Source: Sipunculus nudus (Eukaryota; Annelida; Sipuncula; Golfingiida; Sipunculidae). From it: DNA of 64,000 nucleotides. The position numbers and the translations under genes were made by a program. The notes beneath the pieces are model-generated. The model was not told the origin of the DNA and searched no databases. It saw only the letters and a program-made list of their open reading frames with translations. This document shows, one piece after another, positions 1-11,630 of the stretch; the stretch's first letter is position 1; every line of letters begins with the position of its first letter. The DNA lies in assembly GCA_026874595.1 (NCBI GenBank), contig CM049315.1:15132164-15196163 (forward strand). Direction: 5' to 3'.

Positions 1-413
1 AAAATCCAAAGGCAAACTAGAGTCAGTCCGCATTAAATCTGTATAAAATCCGTTGAATATATGACATCACTGCAAATCGGAAAATATCCCAAAACTGATG
101 AAAAAGTAGCACTCTTAGTGCTCGCTGGTATTTTTTTATTTTCTGCCAGCTCTAAACCCAGCCCCTAATTTATAGCTTCTCGCCCGAAAATTCTAGAAAT
201 GGAAAATTCCAAAGAACAATACACATGCGCATAAACAGACCTGAAACATCTAGAACAAAGAACGCTATGACTTTACGCTTCAGACCCCACACAAGAGCCA
301 GCGCCCAACAAGCGAGGTTCCAATAGCAACGAACCGTGCTTGCGCTACACGAATCAGAATGTCAACAAACTCATGCAACACTCCTGCGCACAATAAAACA
401 GACACCTGTAACA
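1..413. other. Non-coding stretch with weak similarity to an LTR-like repeat
   Basis: No supported gene. The part around 190-300 resembles, in the orientation of 63900-63970, the upstream part of the LTR-like repeat seen at 9.4 kb and at the right edge of the window: both carry an AAAGAACA...CTAGA...AAAGAACGCT pattern. The similarity is short and diverged, so this is a possible relic only. Confidence 0.3.
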
Positions 414-435
414 ATATATATATATATATATATAT
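414..435. repeat. (AT)n microsatellite
   Basis: Uninterrupted alternating AT. It marks the left edge of the older duplicated block that starts at 436; an (AT)n tract also precedes the second copy at 7921. Confidence 0.95.
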
Positions 436-1360
436 GGTGATTAAAGAAATAATTAATAATATTTACCGTTAAGGAGCTTAAGTCTTCATACGAATCTGTC
501 TATCATTAGGATTACGCAATATCTCCTGGAGTTTTATATAAACCGGTTAGTCCCGGATAAAGAAATATGCGATGAATACTGCTTGTCATTCAAGTTATTA
601 TTGTTTTACTTTGTAGTAATTGTTGAAGATCTTGTACTCTGTGAAATGTCCTGGTGTTTTCAACATCAGATGCCAGGTACAATTTTCAAGAGTTATTGAG
701 TGTTAAGTCGATCAGGTGTTAATTAGTGCAAGTTAATCATGGGGTGTTGACGGATCTGTCTGAAGTATAGGTTCCATTAACTGTTGATGGCACTATCACG
801 TTATCAACTCCATTTTTACAACAAAATACTATAGATAGGGTTGAGTGTTGTTGTTAACACAGAGAGAGTCCATGAGGCTGTTTGACACATCCTTGTCAAG
901 TGCATTTCATCTTGGGTTAGCATATTCGTATTTGTTTTTAAAACAGGTCAGCAGGCAAAATATTGTGAAAAAATCCTGACATCTATTCAAATTTGCTCGC
1001 ACGAGGTTACAGCTTTTGACCCGTTGGCAATAACTTCTGCTGTCACGTGCAGGGGGAGTTGCCTGTTAATATCATTTATACCTATGTGAAGGATTGGTTT
1101 GTGAATGTGGGCCAGGCAAGGAGCCATGGCAGGTGTTAGTGTAACTGCTGTGATTTTATTCTGTAGAAAAAGAAATAGATTTCATTATACATAATAACTC
1201 CTTGGAAAAAAAACATGTTTATAGTTCTCTCTTGTGATAAAATCGGTCAAGGGCTTCATTGGTCCCAGTCTCCAGCTGTCATCTTTGACGTAGCTTTATT
1301 TCGCCGTGTACTTGGCTCTAATGAAATGTATTGGTGATATAGACAGTGTTTACACCAAGT
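436..1360 (+). repeat. Older segmental duplication, copy A, part 1
   Basis: Colinear with 7921-8905, with many substitutions and small indels. Shared landmarks include the GAAATAATTAATAATA start, CTTCATACGAATCTG, GATCTTGTACTCTGTGAAATG, GTCACGTGCAGGGGGAG and the end GTGTTTACACCAAGTC. Frames are not open, so this is non-coding duplicated DNA. Alignment stops at 1360, where copy A and copy B carry different inserted sequence. Confidence 0.85.
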
Positions 1361-2339
1361 CCATAGGCATAGATCCCGGGGGGGGTATATATACCCCCAA
1401 TATTTGACAAGGGGGGTATGGCCGATCGTATTATAACCCCCAATGTTTTGAACGTGTGTGGGATAAAATGGGCATTTTCACACTTTAAAACCCTGCCACA
1501 GAATTCATAATAAAAATGGCATATCTTCAGTTTTTGCTACCAAAATGCTTGGATTTTACAGAACGGAAGAGGAAAACCCACAAATATGCTGAAAGAAACA
1601 TAAATCAGTAAGTTACCACATTAGTCAATCAGGGTCGGTCACCTTTGGCTTAAGAACGCCTAATAGCCGCCTATACCTGAACTAAATCAAAGAACGAAAC
1701 CAATTATTTTGTAAATCTTTAAACCCTTTGCATGCCGGTGATCATTATCATAGACAAATTGTAAACCCATCATCTAATAAGCAAACATAAAAGATCACAT
1801 GCTTGACAAGATCATAAGTTAAGAAAATCTGCTTACTTAATAAGTGTAGCATATTTCTTCCTAAGATATGTAATGATTTCAACAAATTTAAAAAATGACT
1901 CAATGTATACAATTTCACAAATCCTTCTTTCACAAAGTTTACAACAATTGCCCATAATTCAAATAGGTTTTCTAATGAGATTTCTTAGATAATATGTGGA
2001 AGTGATGTGAAAACTTTGATACTAGAAATATTTTGCAATGTCTTATGGGTTTACCAGAAATAAGAAATAGCATAATTTTGGTGTTTTATATAAATATATA
2101 TCGATTTATGCACGTGACGATTATATGAAATATAACCCATTCGGGTTCCATCCAGGACCTTCCAAACATAAATAAAATTTGTGAAATCATTTGACCCCAA
2201 GGCTGGTCAGTAGTATGGGACTATTGGTCCTGTGATCAAAGCTTGATTGATGACTGAACACTTCCCATGAACCGACGGTGGTTTTTTTTTTTACTGAAAT
2301 TTTCTTAACAAGATGCGCAAGCTCATGCAAACACTTCAG
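1361..2339. other. Copy A-specific insert with G-rich palindrome
   Basis: Present in copy A of the older duplication, absent from copy B. It opens with a G-tract followed by the perfect 18-bp palindrome GGGGGTATATATACCCCC (1381-1398) and further C/G runs, which looks like the end of a degraded DNA transposon. The rest (1470-2339) has no recognisable gene. Confidence 0.4.
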
Positions 2340-3215
2340 GTCACTGGATAATCCCTTGTATATTTTGATACATTTATATTGCATGCATTATTGCTCATCT
2401 TCTGTAAACTCGATTATAAGGTTGAAAAAGGCATTTTAGATACAGCCCCACGGTAAGCCAACACTTGATGTTGATACGAGCGAAGTCAGCCTCAAAGCCT
2501 TGTTGGCCATTGCCGGAAATTGTCAAACTGCGTCAGCCATGGGTATAAATACTGCTACATTAGAGAGATCCATGTGCAAGCGAATGCCAACATACCCAAC
2601 TAACCCAGCTCGTGTTACTTGTTGTTGTGCTGCTTCTACTAAATGTTTATGTTGGAAGCATTTTTTCCAGCGAACTTAACACACCCGACGAAATAATATA
2701 TTAAAGAATTTAAATAACACAACAATACATTTAGCTGATAGGGTCAGGCAGCGGTGATTAAGATGACCACGTGACCATGAACTTATTTTTTAAGGTTCGA
2801 TTTGGATATTGATTTATATTACACAGGTGACTTGAAATAAAGTACACTCTTTATCTGTCTTCATCTGTCATTTCATTTTCACGTATTTTACCAGGCAAAT
2901 AATTACGCGTATATAACAGATGACTGTTTTCTTTTGGACTGACTTGCAGTTTAATTTTGTTTTTGTAATTTTCCATGTTGGGTCTTATATTCGCTTTCTA
3001 CGAATTAATTATTTTTGTGTGCTTAAATAGAATATTGGAAAGACCGAGGTCCTGTCCTGTTCATTGCGCCCGATGCATACATTCTGGTAACTGTATACTC
3101 ATTGTTATCAGAAGCACAATGTGGTCGTAGGTGCAATATGTGTTGTTGAATTGAACATACATGTCACTCATAACAGTCTCTGAGACAGGTATAGACATGG
3201 GGACATTCCGTCTGC
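2340..3215 (+). repeat. Older segmental duplication, copy A, part 2
   Basis: Colinear with about 10044-10950. Shared landmarks: TTGCATGCATTATTG, CATCTTCTGTAAACTCGA, ACAGCCCCACGGTAAGCC, GGGTATAAAT, GACCGAGGT and GTCTCTGAGACAGGTAT. The GGGTATAAAT motif is a TATA-box-like element kept in both copies (2538 and 10243), but no attached gene is visible: the second copy has an open frame with a hydrophobic stretch, while the first is frame-shifted relative to it. Confidence 0.8.
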
Positions 3216-3295
3216 CTTTTTGCCACTGCGGACCACTATGAGTCTGTAAGGACCCGGAACTAAGTTCCTTCTAATATAGATATACGTATAACTTG

Positions 3296-3299
<4 letters not shown>

Positions 3300-3331
<32 letters not shown>
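3300..3331. repeat. (AT)n microsatellite
   Basis: Alternating AT tract. Confidence 0.95.
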
Positions 3332-3337
<6 letters not shown>

Positions 3338-3393
3338 CGAGGAAAATAAAATTTTGAGATTTTGTGATGACCTTGACCATGACCATCTCCTTG

Positions 3394-3580
3394 ACCTTGA
3401 CCTTTGACCTATTTCGAGAAAAAGAAATGACTTCTAGGACTTTTGAATTTCTTTCAACTGTATAAGTTTGAGAGCGACTGATTCAGAATTGTGACCTGTA
3501 GAGTCTGTACAGACAGATAGACAGATAGAACTTACCAATATGCTTGCCGAAATCGAAGATTTTCGGCAAGCAATAAAATC
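3394..3580 (+). repeat. Dispersed repeat of the TTGACCTTTGACCTATTT family
   Basis: Begins with repeated CTTGACC motifs, then TTCTAGGACTTTTGAATTTC, CAACTGTATAAGTTTGAGAGCGA, a GACCTGT box and a run of ACAGATAGACAGATAG, ending in an imperfect hairpin (CTTGCCGAAA...TTTTCGGCAAG). Related copies lie at 22850-23000, 23205-23345 and 23530-23720. It is probably a mobile, non-autonomous element; the family name is not known to me. Confidence 0.6.
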
Positions 3581-3764
3581 CACCTTCCTGGGCAATATCT
3601 TTGTATTCATATGAAAGATCGCACATGCCTGTATTCAAAGCACTATCATTTCATTAATACTCACGAACGGACGACTCTGCTGTTTTAATTAATATACTTA
3701 TTTATTTTACATCGATTGTACAAGTAGTTATTTACTAATCAAGGCACTCTCCATGGCTCAAATG

Positions 3765-3932
3765 ATAGCGTTCTGTAGTCTTTAGGGATGGAGGAAACCG
3801 GAGAAACCAGAGAAAACGACCGACCTTGGACGGGCATCTACAACCCACTCTCATGGCAACACCAGGGATTGAACCCAGGTCGCCAGTGGAGGGAGCCGAG
3901 CGTTTTGCCCCTCGACTGTCCAGGATTGAGGT
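3765..3932 (-). mobile_element. tRNA-derived SINE
   Basis: Read on the minus strand, the head carries a tRNA-like B box (GGGTTCAATCCC) preceded by an A-box-like region, followed by a body that ends in a pyrimidine-rich GGTTTCTCCGGTTTCCTCC tail, a style common in SINEs of marine animals. A plus-strand open frame over it is incidental. It sits inside copy A of the older duplication and is absent from copy B, so it inserted after that duplication. Confidence 0.6.
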
Positions 3933-4172
3933 TTAAGGAACCATTTCTATACAATACACTGGGGTTCCTCAGTGTAGATGTGGATATTGGTACGATAGGG
4001 TATATCACCCAACTTCAATATGCCTTTCTCGAACAGTTTTTAAAATTGAACATTTGCAATACAGGGCAATTTTTTATCTTTATATAACAGGCTTTTTTAT
4101 ATTACAGGCTTTTAAAACCATGCCAAAGAAACTATAAACTATTTTTATATTGTAACAAAATACGCCATTTAC

Positions 4173-4177
<5 letters not shown>
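3933..4177 (+). repeat. Older segmental duplication, copy A, part 3
   Basis: Colinear with 11305-11630: TTAAGGAACCATTTCT, GGTATATCACCC, ACTTCAATA, TGCCTTTCTCGA and TAAAATTGAACATTTGCA are shared in order. It ends at an (AT)n tract, as does the other copy. Confidence 0.8.

Positions 4178-4204
<27 letters not shown>
4178..4204. repeat. (AT)n microsatellite
   Basis: Alternating AT tract at the right edge of duplicated block A. Confidence 0.95.
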
Positions 4205-4208
<4 letters not shown>

Positions 4209-4600
4209 CTGGAACAGTTCAATTTATCAGTTTAGGTCTTCCATTTAAATACACACACATATATTTACACTTTAAACATCGGTTCAGACCCTTAAATGCG
4301 TATGTATGTTACCTTGCAGATGTGTCAAGAAGTACAACGAACAACAAAATAACAAGTCCTTCTATTAGCAAGGTTAAGGGAGCTACGGGCCGAGGGACCT
4401 TGCTCTATCGAGAAGTTCTGCCACCTATTTCACGCATTATGATCAACACCGCACGTGATTAACAAAATTATGCAGTGCATTGCAGTCAAAACTGTTCAGA
4501 CACTGTATCAACAATTTATATTTTTCAGTTTCAGAGGGCAATCTCCGTGCTTTTGCCTTTTAAGCCTTTGTCAGTTTGACTGATCCATATATTGTAAACA

Positions 4601-4812
4601 TCATACTGAAAACATCTTCTGAGCGATGTCATCAAATGCAGCCACAATACAGGTACGAGTATGGCTACGGACATGCTGACTGTGTGTCCATACAAATGGT
4701 TTCACTGATTTTTCACAATGTGTTAATGCCTTTACCAATTTGAGTGACAATTTATCTGTGTGTCTACGAATATGTTCCTCCAAACGGAAACGCACCAAAT
4801 TCTCTGTGTATT
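4601..4812 (-). pseudogene. Degenerate C2H2 zinc-finger-like fragment
   Basis: On the minus strand an open stretch of about 65 codons contains RLEEHIRRHTDK, which matches the L-x2-H-x3-H-T half of a C2H2 finger, and about 28 residues later KPFVWTHSQHVRSHT, which looks like a second finger with its cysteine pair lost or scrambled. Canonical fingers need C-x2-C before each H-x3-H, and neither pair is present here. It is therefore best read as an eroded piece of a zinc-finger gene or transposon, not a working protein. No start, splice site or neighbouring finger supports a gene. A chance match is possible because the motif is short. Confidence 0.3.
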
Positions 4813-5940
4813 TTAAGGTGACACAAACTTCCGGTAAATGGCCTACGAATAACCTAATATAACGTGTCTTCTATGGAAGGCCAATTACATGTTTACATAT
4901 AAGATGCATTCCATTCAATTTTGTTTTCTAATGAAATACAATAACCTAACGAATTATAACAATGTTGTGTTTTGCAGGCCAATAATAAATGTTTCCCGTA
5001 GACCCCCTTTCTAAAATTTGAGAGAATATAAGCACTTCATGTTATTAACAGAAATCATACATTTTCGCAGATTTTACCTTGGAAATCAAGTGTATGGTCG
5101 TCAGTTTTTTTTTAAATTCTCCGAAAACGGAAATAATAAATACAGATATTTGACATGAAAAAATTGACAGATAGTAGATCAGCATAATTTATTTATATAT
5201 AAGCCTTGAAATATTTACTCATAACAAATTATAAAACAGCTTTCCTGATTGCATATAAGTATAAAACAGCAACATTGAAGACAACCAAAGTCTATATCTT
5301 TCTTATAATAAAGGTGGGTGCGACCCATGGCAGCCTTGTTATGCCTTAATGAAACCGGCCCCTGATTAAAGAAACATGGGCTAAAAAAAGAGGTGAGACT
5401 TTTCTCATGGAATTTATCCTTTAGGTCACCGAAAAAGGTTAAACAAAGGTGGCATCAAATATATGAAAACTTTAATTAGAGCCTAGTTCAACCAAAATTC
5501 CCAAGATTGCAGCCTTGACTAACATTAAGATAAAATTTAACGACAACGCTTGAACAGCTTTACAGAATGTATGAGAAAAAAATCTAAGATCGCTGTCTGA
5601 AGGAAATATTAGATTCCAGCTATTTTGTTTTAAAATTACAGTTCTTCCCATAGGTGCCAATCTTCTTATAAAACGCCAGCTCAATAGCTTGAATTGTTCT
5701 TGAGATTATGCTTCCTAAAGGAACAATCTCCCTTAGAGGTAACTATACCGACTCTAATAAAGGCTCGCTATTTTATACAACACCGGATGTATATTCATCA
5801 AAATTCATTTGTAAAGCTTATGTATAAAATATTTTTCACATGATGTACCCCGAGTTAATTCTATTAATATTAAAATATTGTGGATTTCAAGTCATGTATA
5901 TAAGGGAACTTTTATCTTGCATTATATAAAATAAGATGTA
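4813..5940. other. Non-coding stretch without recognised feature
   Basis: AT-rich DNA with no supported gene. A minus-strand open stretch at 5472-5690 has a few residues (LAPMGRTVILK) loosely like the C-terminal part of LINE reverse transcriptases, too short to call. Confidence 0.5.
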
Positions 5941-5966
5941 TCAATACAGATATATAAATTCCTGAC

Positions 5967-7320
5967 CTGAGGCTGCGGTTGTTGGTCTTATGGGTGACAT
6001 TGTAACGTGGAGGGAAGGTGTTACAGATTCTGTGGTAGTCTCCGTCACAGCGCTCACGGCTGTCACATAGGTCGTACTAGCCATTGTCGCATTTACATTG
6101 TCTGAGGAGGTCGTAATGACGACACTTGCCATTGTCGCATTTACATTGTTTGAGGAGGTCGTATTGACGACAGTTGCATTTGTCTAGTTTACATTATATG
6201 AAGAGGTCGTATTGGCAACATTTGCCATTGGAACGTTCGCATTGTATGAGGAGGTCGTATTGTTGACACTTGCCATTGTCGCGTTCACATTGTAGGAGGG
6301 GGTTATATTGGCGGCACTTGCTATTGTCGTGTTCACATGAAATGAGGAGGTCGTATTGTTGATACTTGGTATGGTCGTGTTCACATGGTATGGGAAGGCT
6401 GTATTTGCGACACCTGCCAGTGTCGCGTTCACATTGTATGATGAGGTTTTATAAGCGACACTTGCCAATGTTGAATTCACATTTCAGGAGGAGGTCGGAT
6501 TGGCGACACCTGGCATTGTTGAATTCACATTGTATGAGGAGGTCGTATTGCTGACACTTGCCGTTGTCTCATTTACATAGTATGAGAAGGTCGTATTTAC
6601 GGCACTTGCCATTGTCGCGTTTACATTGTATGAAGAGGTCGAATAGGGGACACTTGCCATTGTTGCATTCCTACTGTGTGAGGAGGTCGTAATGGCGACA
6701 CTTTCCATGTCGCAACGACATTGTATGAGGATGTCGTATTGTCGACACTTGTTCCTGTCGCATTCACAATGTATTCGGGGGTCGTATTGGAGACACTTGC
6801 TATTGTTGTGTTCATATTACATGAGGAGGTCATATTGTTGACACTTGCCATTGTTGAATTCACAGTGTTTGAGTAGGTCGTATTTGCGACACTTGCCATT
6901 GTCGCATTCACAGTGTATGAGCAGGTCGTATTTACTACACTTGCCATTGTCGAATTCACTTTGTACGAGGTCTCATTGGTGACACTTGCAATTGTCGCAT
7001 TCACATTGTATGATGAGGTTGTATAAGCGACATTTGCAATTGTCGAGTTCACAGTATATGAGGAGGTTGTATTAGCGACACTTGTCATTGTCGCGTTCAC
7101 ATTTTATGAGGAAAGTGTATTGGCGGCACCTACACGTGTCGTATTCACATTGTATGACGATGTTGTATTAGCGACATTTGATATTGTCGCATTCAAATTG
7201 TATGAGCAGGTGGTATCAGTAACGCTTGCCATTGTTGTTTTAACGAAGCTTGCTTGGGTTGTATTTTTACAAGCGATACCAGCCGTTGTCGCATTCAGAT
7301 CGTATGATGACGTACGTGGT
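5967..7320 (-). pseudogene. Decayed coding minisatellite, N-glycosylation-rich mucin-like exon
   Basis: About 27 tandem copies of a 48-bp unit (spacing measured as 48 between matching GTCGC motifs at 6083 and 6131). On the minus strand the unit encodes 16 residues close to NATMASVANTTSSYNV, giving two N-x-S/T sequons per unit and a Ser/Thr-rich, almost uncharged repeat such as is seen in heavily glycosylated secreted or membrane proteins. The frame is broken: TAA at 7104-7106 (TAC in other units), a 1-base deletion near 6709, TGA at 6484-6486 and TAG at 6184-6186. The left end runs into a non-repetitive Thr/Ser-rich segment with a possible donor CAG|GTCAGG (intron from 5966). No acceptor in the right frame is visible at the 7320 end. 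An intact signal-peptide exon of similar composition lies 5 kb upstream on the same strand. I infer a pseudogenised exon, or an exon damaged by assembly error. Confidence 0.6.
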
Positions 7321-7839
7321 AATTAATACCACAGTGCTGTTTTACCACGCGGTCATTGCTGCAAATAATAATATTAAGCAGACCATGCCAAGTGAAGTTT
7401 TTTTATAAGATATAGCTTTATTTTTTCAGTATTGACTAATTAAGAAACAATTTTTATTATGTCTACCCTGATTTACAAATTATATCAGATGTATGAGGGC
7501 AGCAGAAATAAAGACGTTCACCCTCTGGGCTTCGTTATGGTTTGTTTATTCAATCCATTCGTGAAGTAGTGGCATATATCAAAATATTCTTCACGTATAA
7601 TAAAATATTAACGTATGCACAGTCTTTATGTTACAGAACAGAAAGAAGTTAAGAGAAGACTGGTATTGTTAGCTAACCTAGATTGTCCATTTTATTTATT
7701 ACGTCCAATGAAATATGAAGCGAGATTAAAATTCGAGGAAGGATATGAATTTATTAACACAAAATTCTTTCATAAATTCAAACGTGATTACACATGATTA
7801 AAAACTAGTACACATTTCATGTCACCGAACGCTTCATGT

Positions 7840-7845
<6 letters not shown>
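7321..7845. other. Non-coding stretch without recognised feature
   Basis: No supported gene. A minus-strand TTATTATTTGCAG acceptor-like sequence sits near 7370, but all three frames after it stop before or at the start of the 48-bp repeat. A short plus-strand open stretch (7615-7797) has no recognisable motif. Confidence 0.5.
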
Positions 7846-7919
<74 letters not shown>

Positions 7920-7920
7920 A
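7846..7920. repeat. (AT)n microsatellite, long
   Basis: About 75 bp of nearly pure alternating AT, immediately left of duplicated block B. Confidence 0.95.
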
Positions 7921-8905
7921 GGGTGATTTAAGAAATAATTAATAATACATGTATTTACCTTTAAGAAGCTTAAGACTTCATACGAATCTGTGTATCATTA
8001 GGAATGCACAAAATCTCCTGGAGTTTTATATGGACCAGTTAAGACCGCATAAAGAAAATGCGCTGAATACTGCATGTCATTCAAATTAATATTGTTATTC
8101 TCTGTAATTATTACAATAGTTTCAACTGAAACCGGTTTAAACTATATATTTCTTGAAGATCTTGTACTCTGTGAAATGTCCTTGTATTATAAACATCAGA
8201 TGCCAGGTACAATCTACAAAAGTTATTGAGGGTTATTAAGCCGATCACGTGTTAATTAGTGCAAGTTAACCATGTGGTGGTGACAGATTTGTCTGAAATA
8301 TAGATTCCATTAATTGTTGATGGCACTGTCACGTTATACACTCCTTTTTTACAAGTGAACTAATGATTAGGGAAAACATCTATTTTATTGACTATAGATA
8401 GCGTTGAGTGTTGTTGTTAAAACACAGTGGGAGTCCCTGAGGCCGTTTGAAAAATTCTTTGTCAAGTGCATTTCATATCGGGTTAGCATATTCGTCAGCA
8501 GGCAAAATATTGTGAAAAAACCTGACATCTCTTCAAATTTACTCGCACGAGGTTACAGCTTTTGACCCGTTGGCAATAACTTCTGCTGTCACGTGCAGGG
8601 GGAGTTGCCTGTTAATATCATTTATACCTATGTGAAGGATTAGTTTGTGAATGTGGGCAGGCAAGGAGCCATGGCAGGTGTTAGTGTAACTGCTGTGATT
8701 TTATTCTGAAGAAAAAGAAACAGATTACATTATACATAACATCTCTTTGGAAAAGAAACATGTTTATAGTTCTCTCCTGTGATAAAATGGGTCATGGGCT
8801 TCATTGGTCCCAGTTTCCAGCTGTCATCTTTGCCGTAGCGTTATTTCGCCGTGTATTTGGCTCTAATGAAATGTATTGGTGATACACAGTGTTTACACCA
8901 AGTCA
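7921..8905 (+). repeat. Older segmental duplication, copy B, part 1
   Basis: Diverged colinear copy of 436-1360. Copy B has an extra segment near 8105-8160 and other small indels relative to copy A, which argues for an old event and not an assembly artefact. Confidence 0.85.
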
Positions 8906-9093
8906 GCATGATATGTACAGCTAACATTGAGGTCGAATAGAAAATAAAAGGAGGGGCGCGATTAACAGAACATTAACAGAAAGTGTGTAATTCGCCTGCA
9001 CATTCCGTATAATTGTTTGCAATGAATGACATTCCCGAAGGTGCAACGAAAGAGAGCAAGATATAACCTACTGGTGACATATAAAACGTTATG

Positions 9094-9095
<2 letters not shown>
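8906..9095. other. Copy B-specific spacer
   Basis: Unique short stretch between the duplicated block and the (AT)n tract; no gene or repeat recognised. Confidence 0.5.

Positions 9096-9170
<75 letters not shown>
9096..9170. repeat. (AT)n microsatellite, long
   Basis: About 75 bp of alternating AT with a single G interruption. Confidence 0.95.
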
Positions 9171-9219
9171 GTTACAGGTGCCATTTTAATTGTGTGACAT
9201 GGGCGTAACTCGTGTTATA

Positions 9220-10024
9220 GCGGCCTGGCCTGGCCGCGTGTTGCACTCTCAGTTTAATCCGTACCGGTTGAACTCTCTTTGTCATGCTAGTCTGGGGGTT
9301 TTCTCGCCTGGCCGGGCCGGGCCGGCTCACGGTTGAACCCTGGCGTGTAGATACACAGTGTTCTTTGTTCTAGTATGTTCTTTGAGCGTGTTTATTATGT
9401 TAGGTTCTTTAGATTGTTCGAGAAATGGAAAATTATCGGCTTGAGGTGAAAAGTTATATAAAGATGCTGTGTTTTAAAGCCGAGAGAGAGGTGAGAGAAT
9501 ATTCCAGCGGACAAAGAGGCGTGTATGTTAGTTTGTGGGACCTATTACGATCAGTGCGGCAATTATAGATTTTCTTCAGATTTTCTTCTGGATTTGTGAC
9601 GAATCTTATTTGGTCTTCACTTTACTTTCGGAATTGTTAGAAGAGCTTTATATTGGACTGTTATTCTCCGAGAGAACTTGTGTGACCTGTTCGTCCGGCT
9701 TATACATTTTAAAGGACTTATCGCTATGACAGTGGTGGTATCCAGGCACTGTGCATTTTGTTTATTTTACTGTGTGATTGTATTGATTTGTTGTTATACT
9801 GGTGTTATACTGTGTAATTGTATTGATTTAGTGTATTGTAATGTTAGGGTTGTTTTAAGAATAAATTATAGTTATTTGTTAACAAAAAACCACTGGCTTC
9901 TTTATTCATTCCCCTAGATATTTCACGCTGCCTAGTGTTACAGAATCTGATTTTTTTTTTATTTCCTTGACAAAATTTATGTTTATCACGCATACATGAT
10001 CTGTTGATATTAGGTTCCGTTACA
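9220..10024 (+). mobile_element. LTR-like repeat (copy 1)
   Basis: The segment from about 9399 (TGTTAGGTTC) to 10024 (GGTTCCGTTACA) recurs at 63276-63897, and its upstream part (9310-9400) recurs inverted at 63898-64000. The start and end have short inverted TGTTA.../...TTACA ends as LTRs do. Inside are a TATA-box-like GTTATATAAAG near 9454 and a polyadenylation-like AATAAA near 9860, in the order expected for U3-R-U5. The GC-rich GGCCGGGCCGGGCCGG stretch near 9310 precedes it. No gag or pol coding is present and no clear target-site duplication is visible, so a solo LTR or a short non-autonomous element is the best reading. It is inserted in copy B of the older duplication and absent from copy A. 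Confidence 0.55.
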
Positions 10025-10043
10025 ATATATTGTTATATTAATA

Positions 10044-10950
10044 ATAATAATATTCCTTTGTATATTTAGATACATTTCTATTGCATGCATTATTGCGCAT
10101 CTTCTGTAAACTCGAGTATAAGGCTGAGAATGGCACTCTAGATACAGCCCCACGGTAAGCCAACACTTGATGTTAATATGAGCGAAGTCAATCTCAAAGC
10201 CTCTGTGGGCATTGCCGGGAACTGTCAAACTGCGTCAGCCACGGGTATAAATTCTGCTACATCAGAGACCCATGTGCAAGCGAGAGCCAATAAACCCATT
10301 AAACCTAGCTCGTGTTACTCGTTGTTTGTCCTGCTTCTACTAAATGTTTATGTTGGAGGCAGTTTTTTTTTCTTGCGAACCCAACACATCCGAAGTAATG
10401 ATGTATTCAAGAATTAAAATAACACACCAATACATTCAGCTGCTAAGGCCAGGGAGCGGTGAATAAGATGACCATGAACTAGTTTCTGACAAGATTTGAA
10501 TTGGATATTGATTTATATCAAACAATTTTAATTTCACATTATTTGACTTCAAATATTGTACACTCTTTAACTGTCTTCATCTATCATTTCTTACTCATGT
10601 CTTTAAATTTAACATTCAAATAATTACGCGTACATATCAGATGACTGTTTTCCTTTAGATTGTATGGCAGTGTAATTTTGTTTTTGCAATTATCCCTGTG
10701 GGTTTTACATTCGCTTTCTAGGGGTTATGTATTCGGATATTATTATGTGCTTAAATAGAATAATGAAAAGACCGAGGTACTGGCCTGTTCATTGCGCCCG
10801 ATGCATAAATTCTGGTAACTGTACACTCGGTGTCAGAAGCACATTGTGGTCTAATGTGCAATATGTGTTGTTGAATTGAACATATATGTCACTCAAACCA
10901 GTCTCTGAGACAGGTATGGACATAAAGGATATTCTGTCTGCTACTGCTCA
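10044..10950 (+). repeat. Older segmental duplication, copy B, part 2
   Basis: Diverged copy of 2340-3215. It includes an open frame at 10178-10417 with a short hydrophobic run; the frame is not kept in copy A, so it is not treated as a gene. Confidence 0.8.
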
Positions 10951-10982
10951 ACACAATGTGTCTGTTTGATTTCTCTAAATAT

Positions 10983-10985
<3 letters not shown>

Positions 10986-11014
<29 letters not shown>
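10986..11014. repeat. (AT)n microsatellite
   Basis: Alternating AT tract. Confidence 0.95.
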
Positions 11015-11016
<2 letters not shown>

Positions 11017-11304
11017 TTGGGTGTACCACTTTAGGCAGAAGATTAAGTTTAAAATTATGTGTGCTTTAAAAGGTCTGCTATAATTCAATCATAATATTTC
11101 TATAAAAAATGACATGATTAAGTCACGTTCATGATATATATTTTAAGTGCCATCGCGGGATGTGTGGAGAAGTTCCGCGTTAGCTGTGTAGTAGGGAAGC
11201 GAACTCCCTGCTCATTTAATAAACTCTACCTTCCTTAGCCATATTTGTTATTCATTTGAACATATCCTACTCACAAGAGTACGACTTCATTGTTTATGGA
11301 TCGG

Positions 11305-11480
11305 GGGTTAAGGAACCATTTCTGTGCAATGGATTTCGGCTTCTCAATGTACATGTAGTGAAGGGTAGGATATATCACCCCACTTCAATAAGATGTTCTT
11401 TTTTATGCCTTTCTCGATAAGTTATTAAAATTGAACATTTGCATTAGAGGAACATCTTTATCTCCTTATGTACCAGCCTT

Positions 11481-11552
<72 letters not shown>

Positions 11553-11630
11553 GTGTTTAAACAATGCCACAGACATTATAAACTATTTGTGATGTAGTAA
11601 CAGAGTACGCCGATTGCAAACATTTAAAAT
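11305..11630 (+). repeat. Older segmental duplication, copy B, part 3
   Basis: Diverged copy of 3933-4177, interrupted by the (AT)n tract at 11481-11549. Confidence 0.75.
11481..11549. repeat. (AT)n microsatellite, long
   Basis: Alternating AT with one TTT interruption, expanded inside duplicated block B. Confidence 0.95.

Noticed and set aside
3765..3932. tRNA gene
   Set aside because: Only A- and B-box-like promoter parts are present; no cloverleaf can be folded. The same holds for 20008-20065, 20277-20345, 30225-30345 and 33881-33948.
5472..5690. Possible reverse-transcriptase C-terminal fragment on the minus strand
   Set aside because: The match (LAPMGRTVILK) is too short and nothing supports it up- or downstream.
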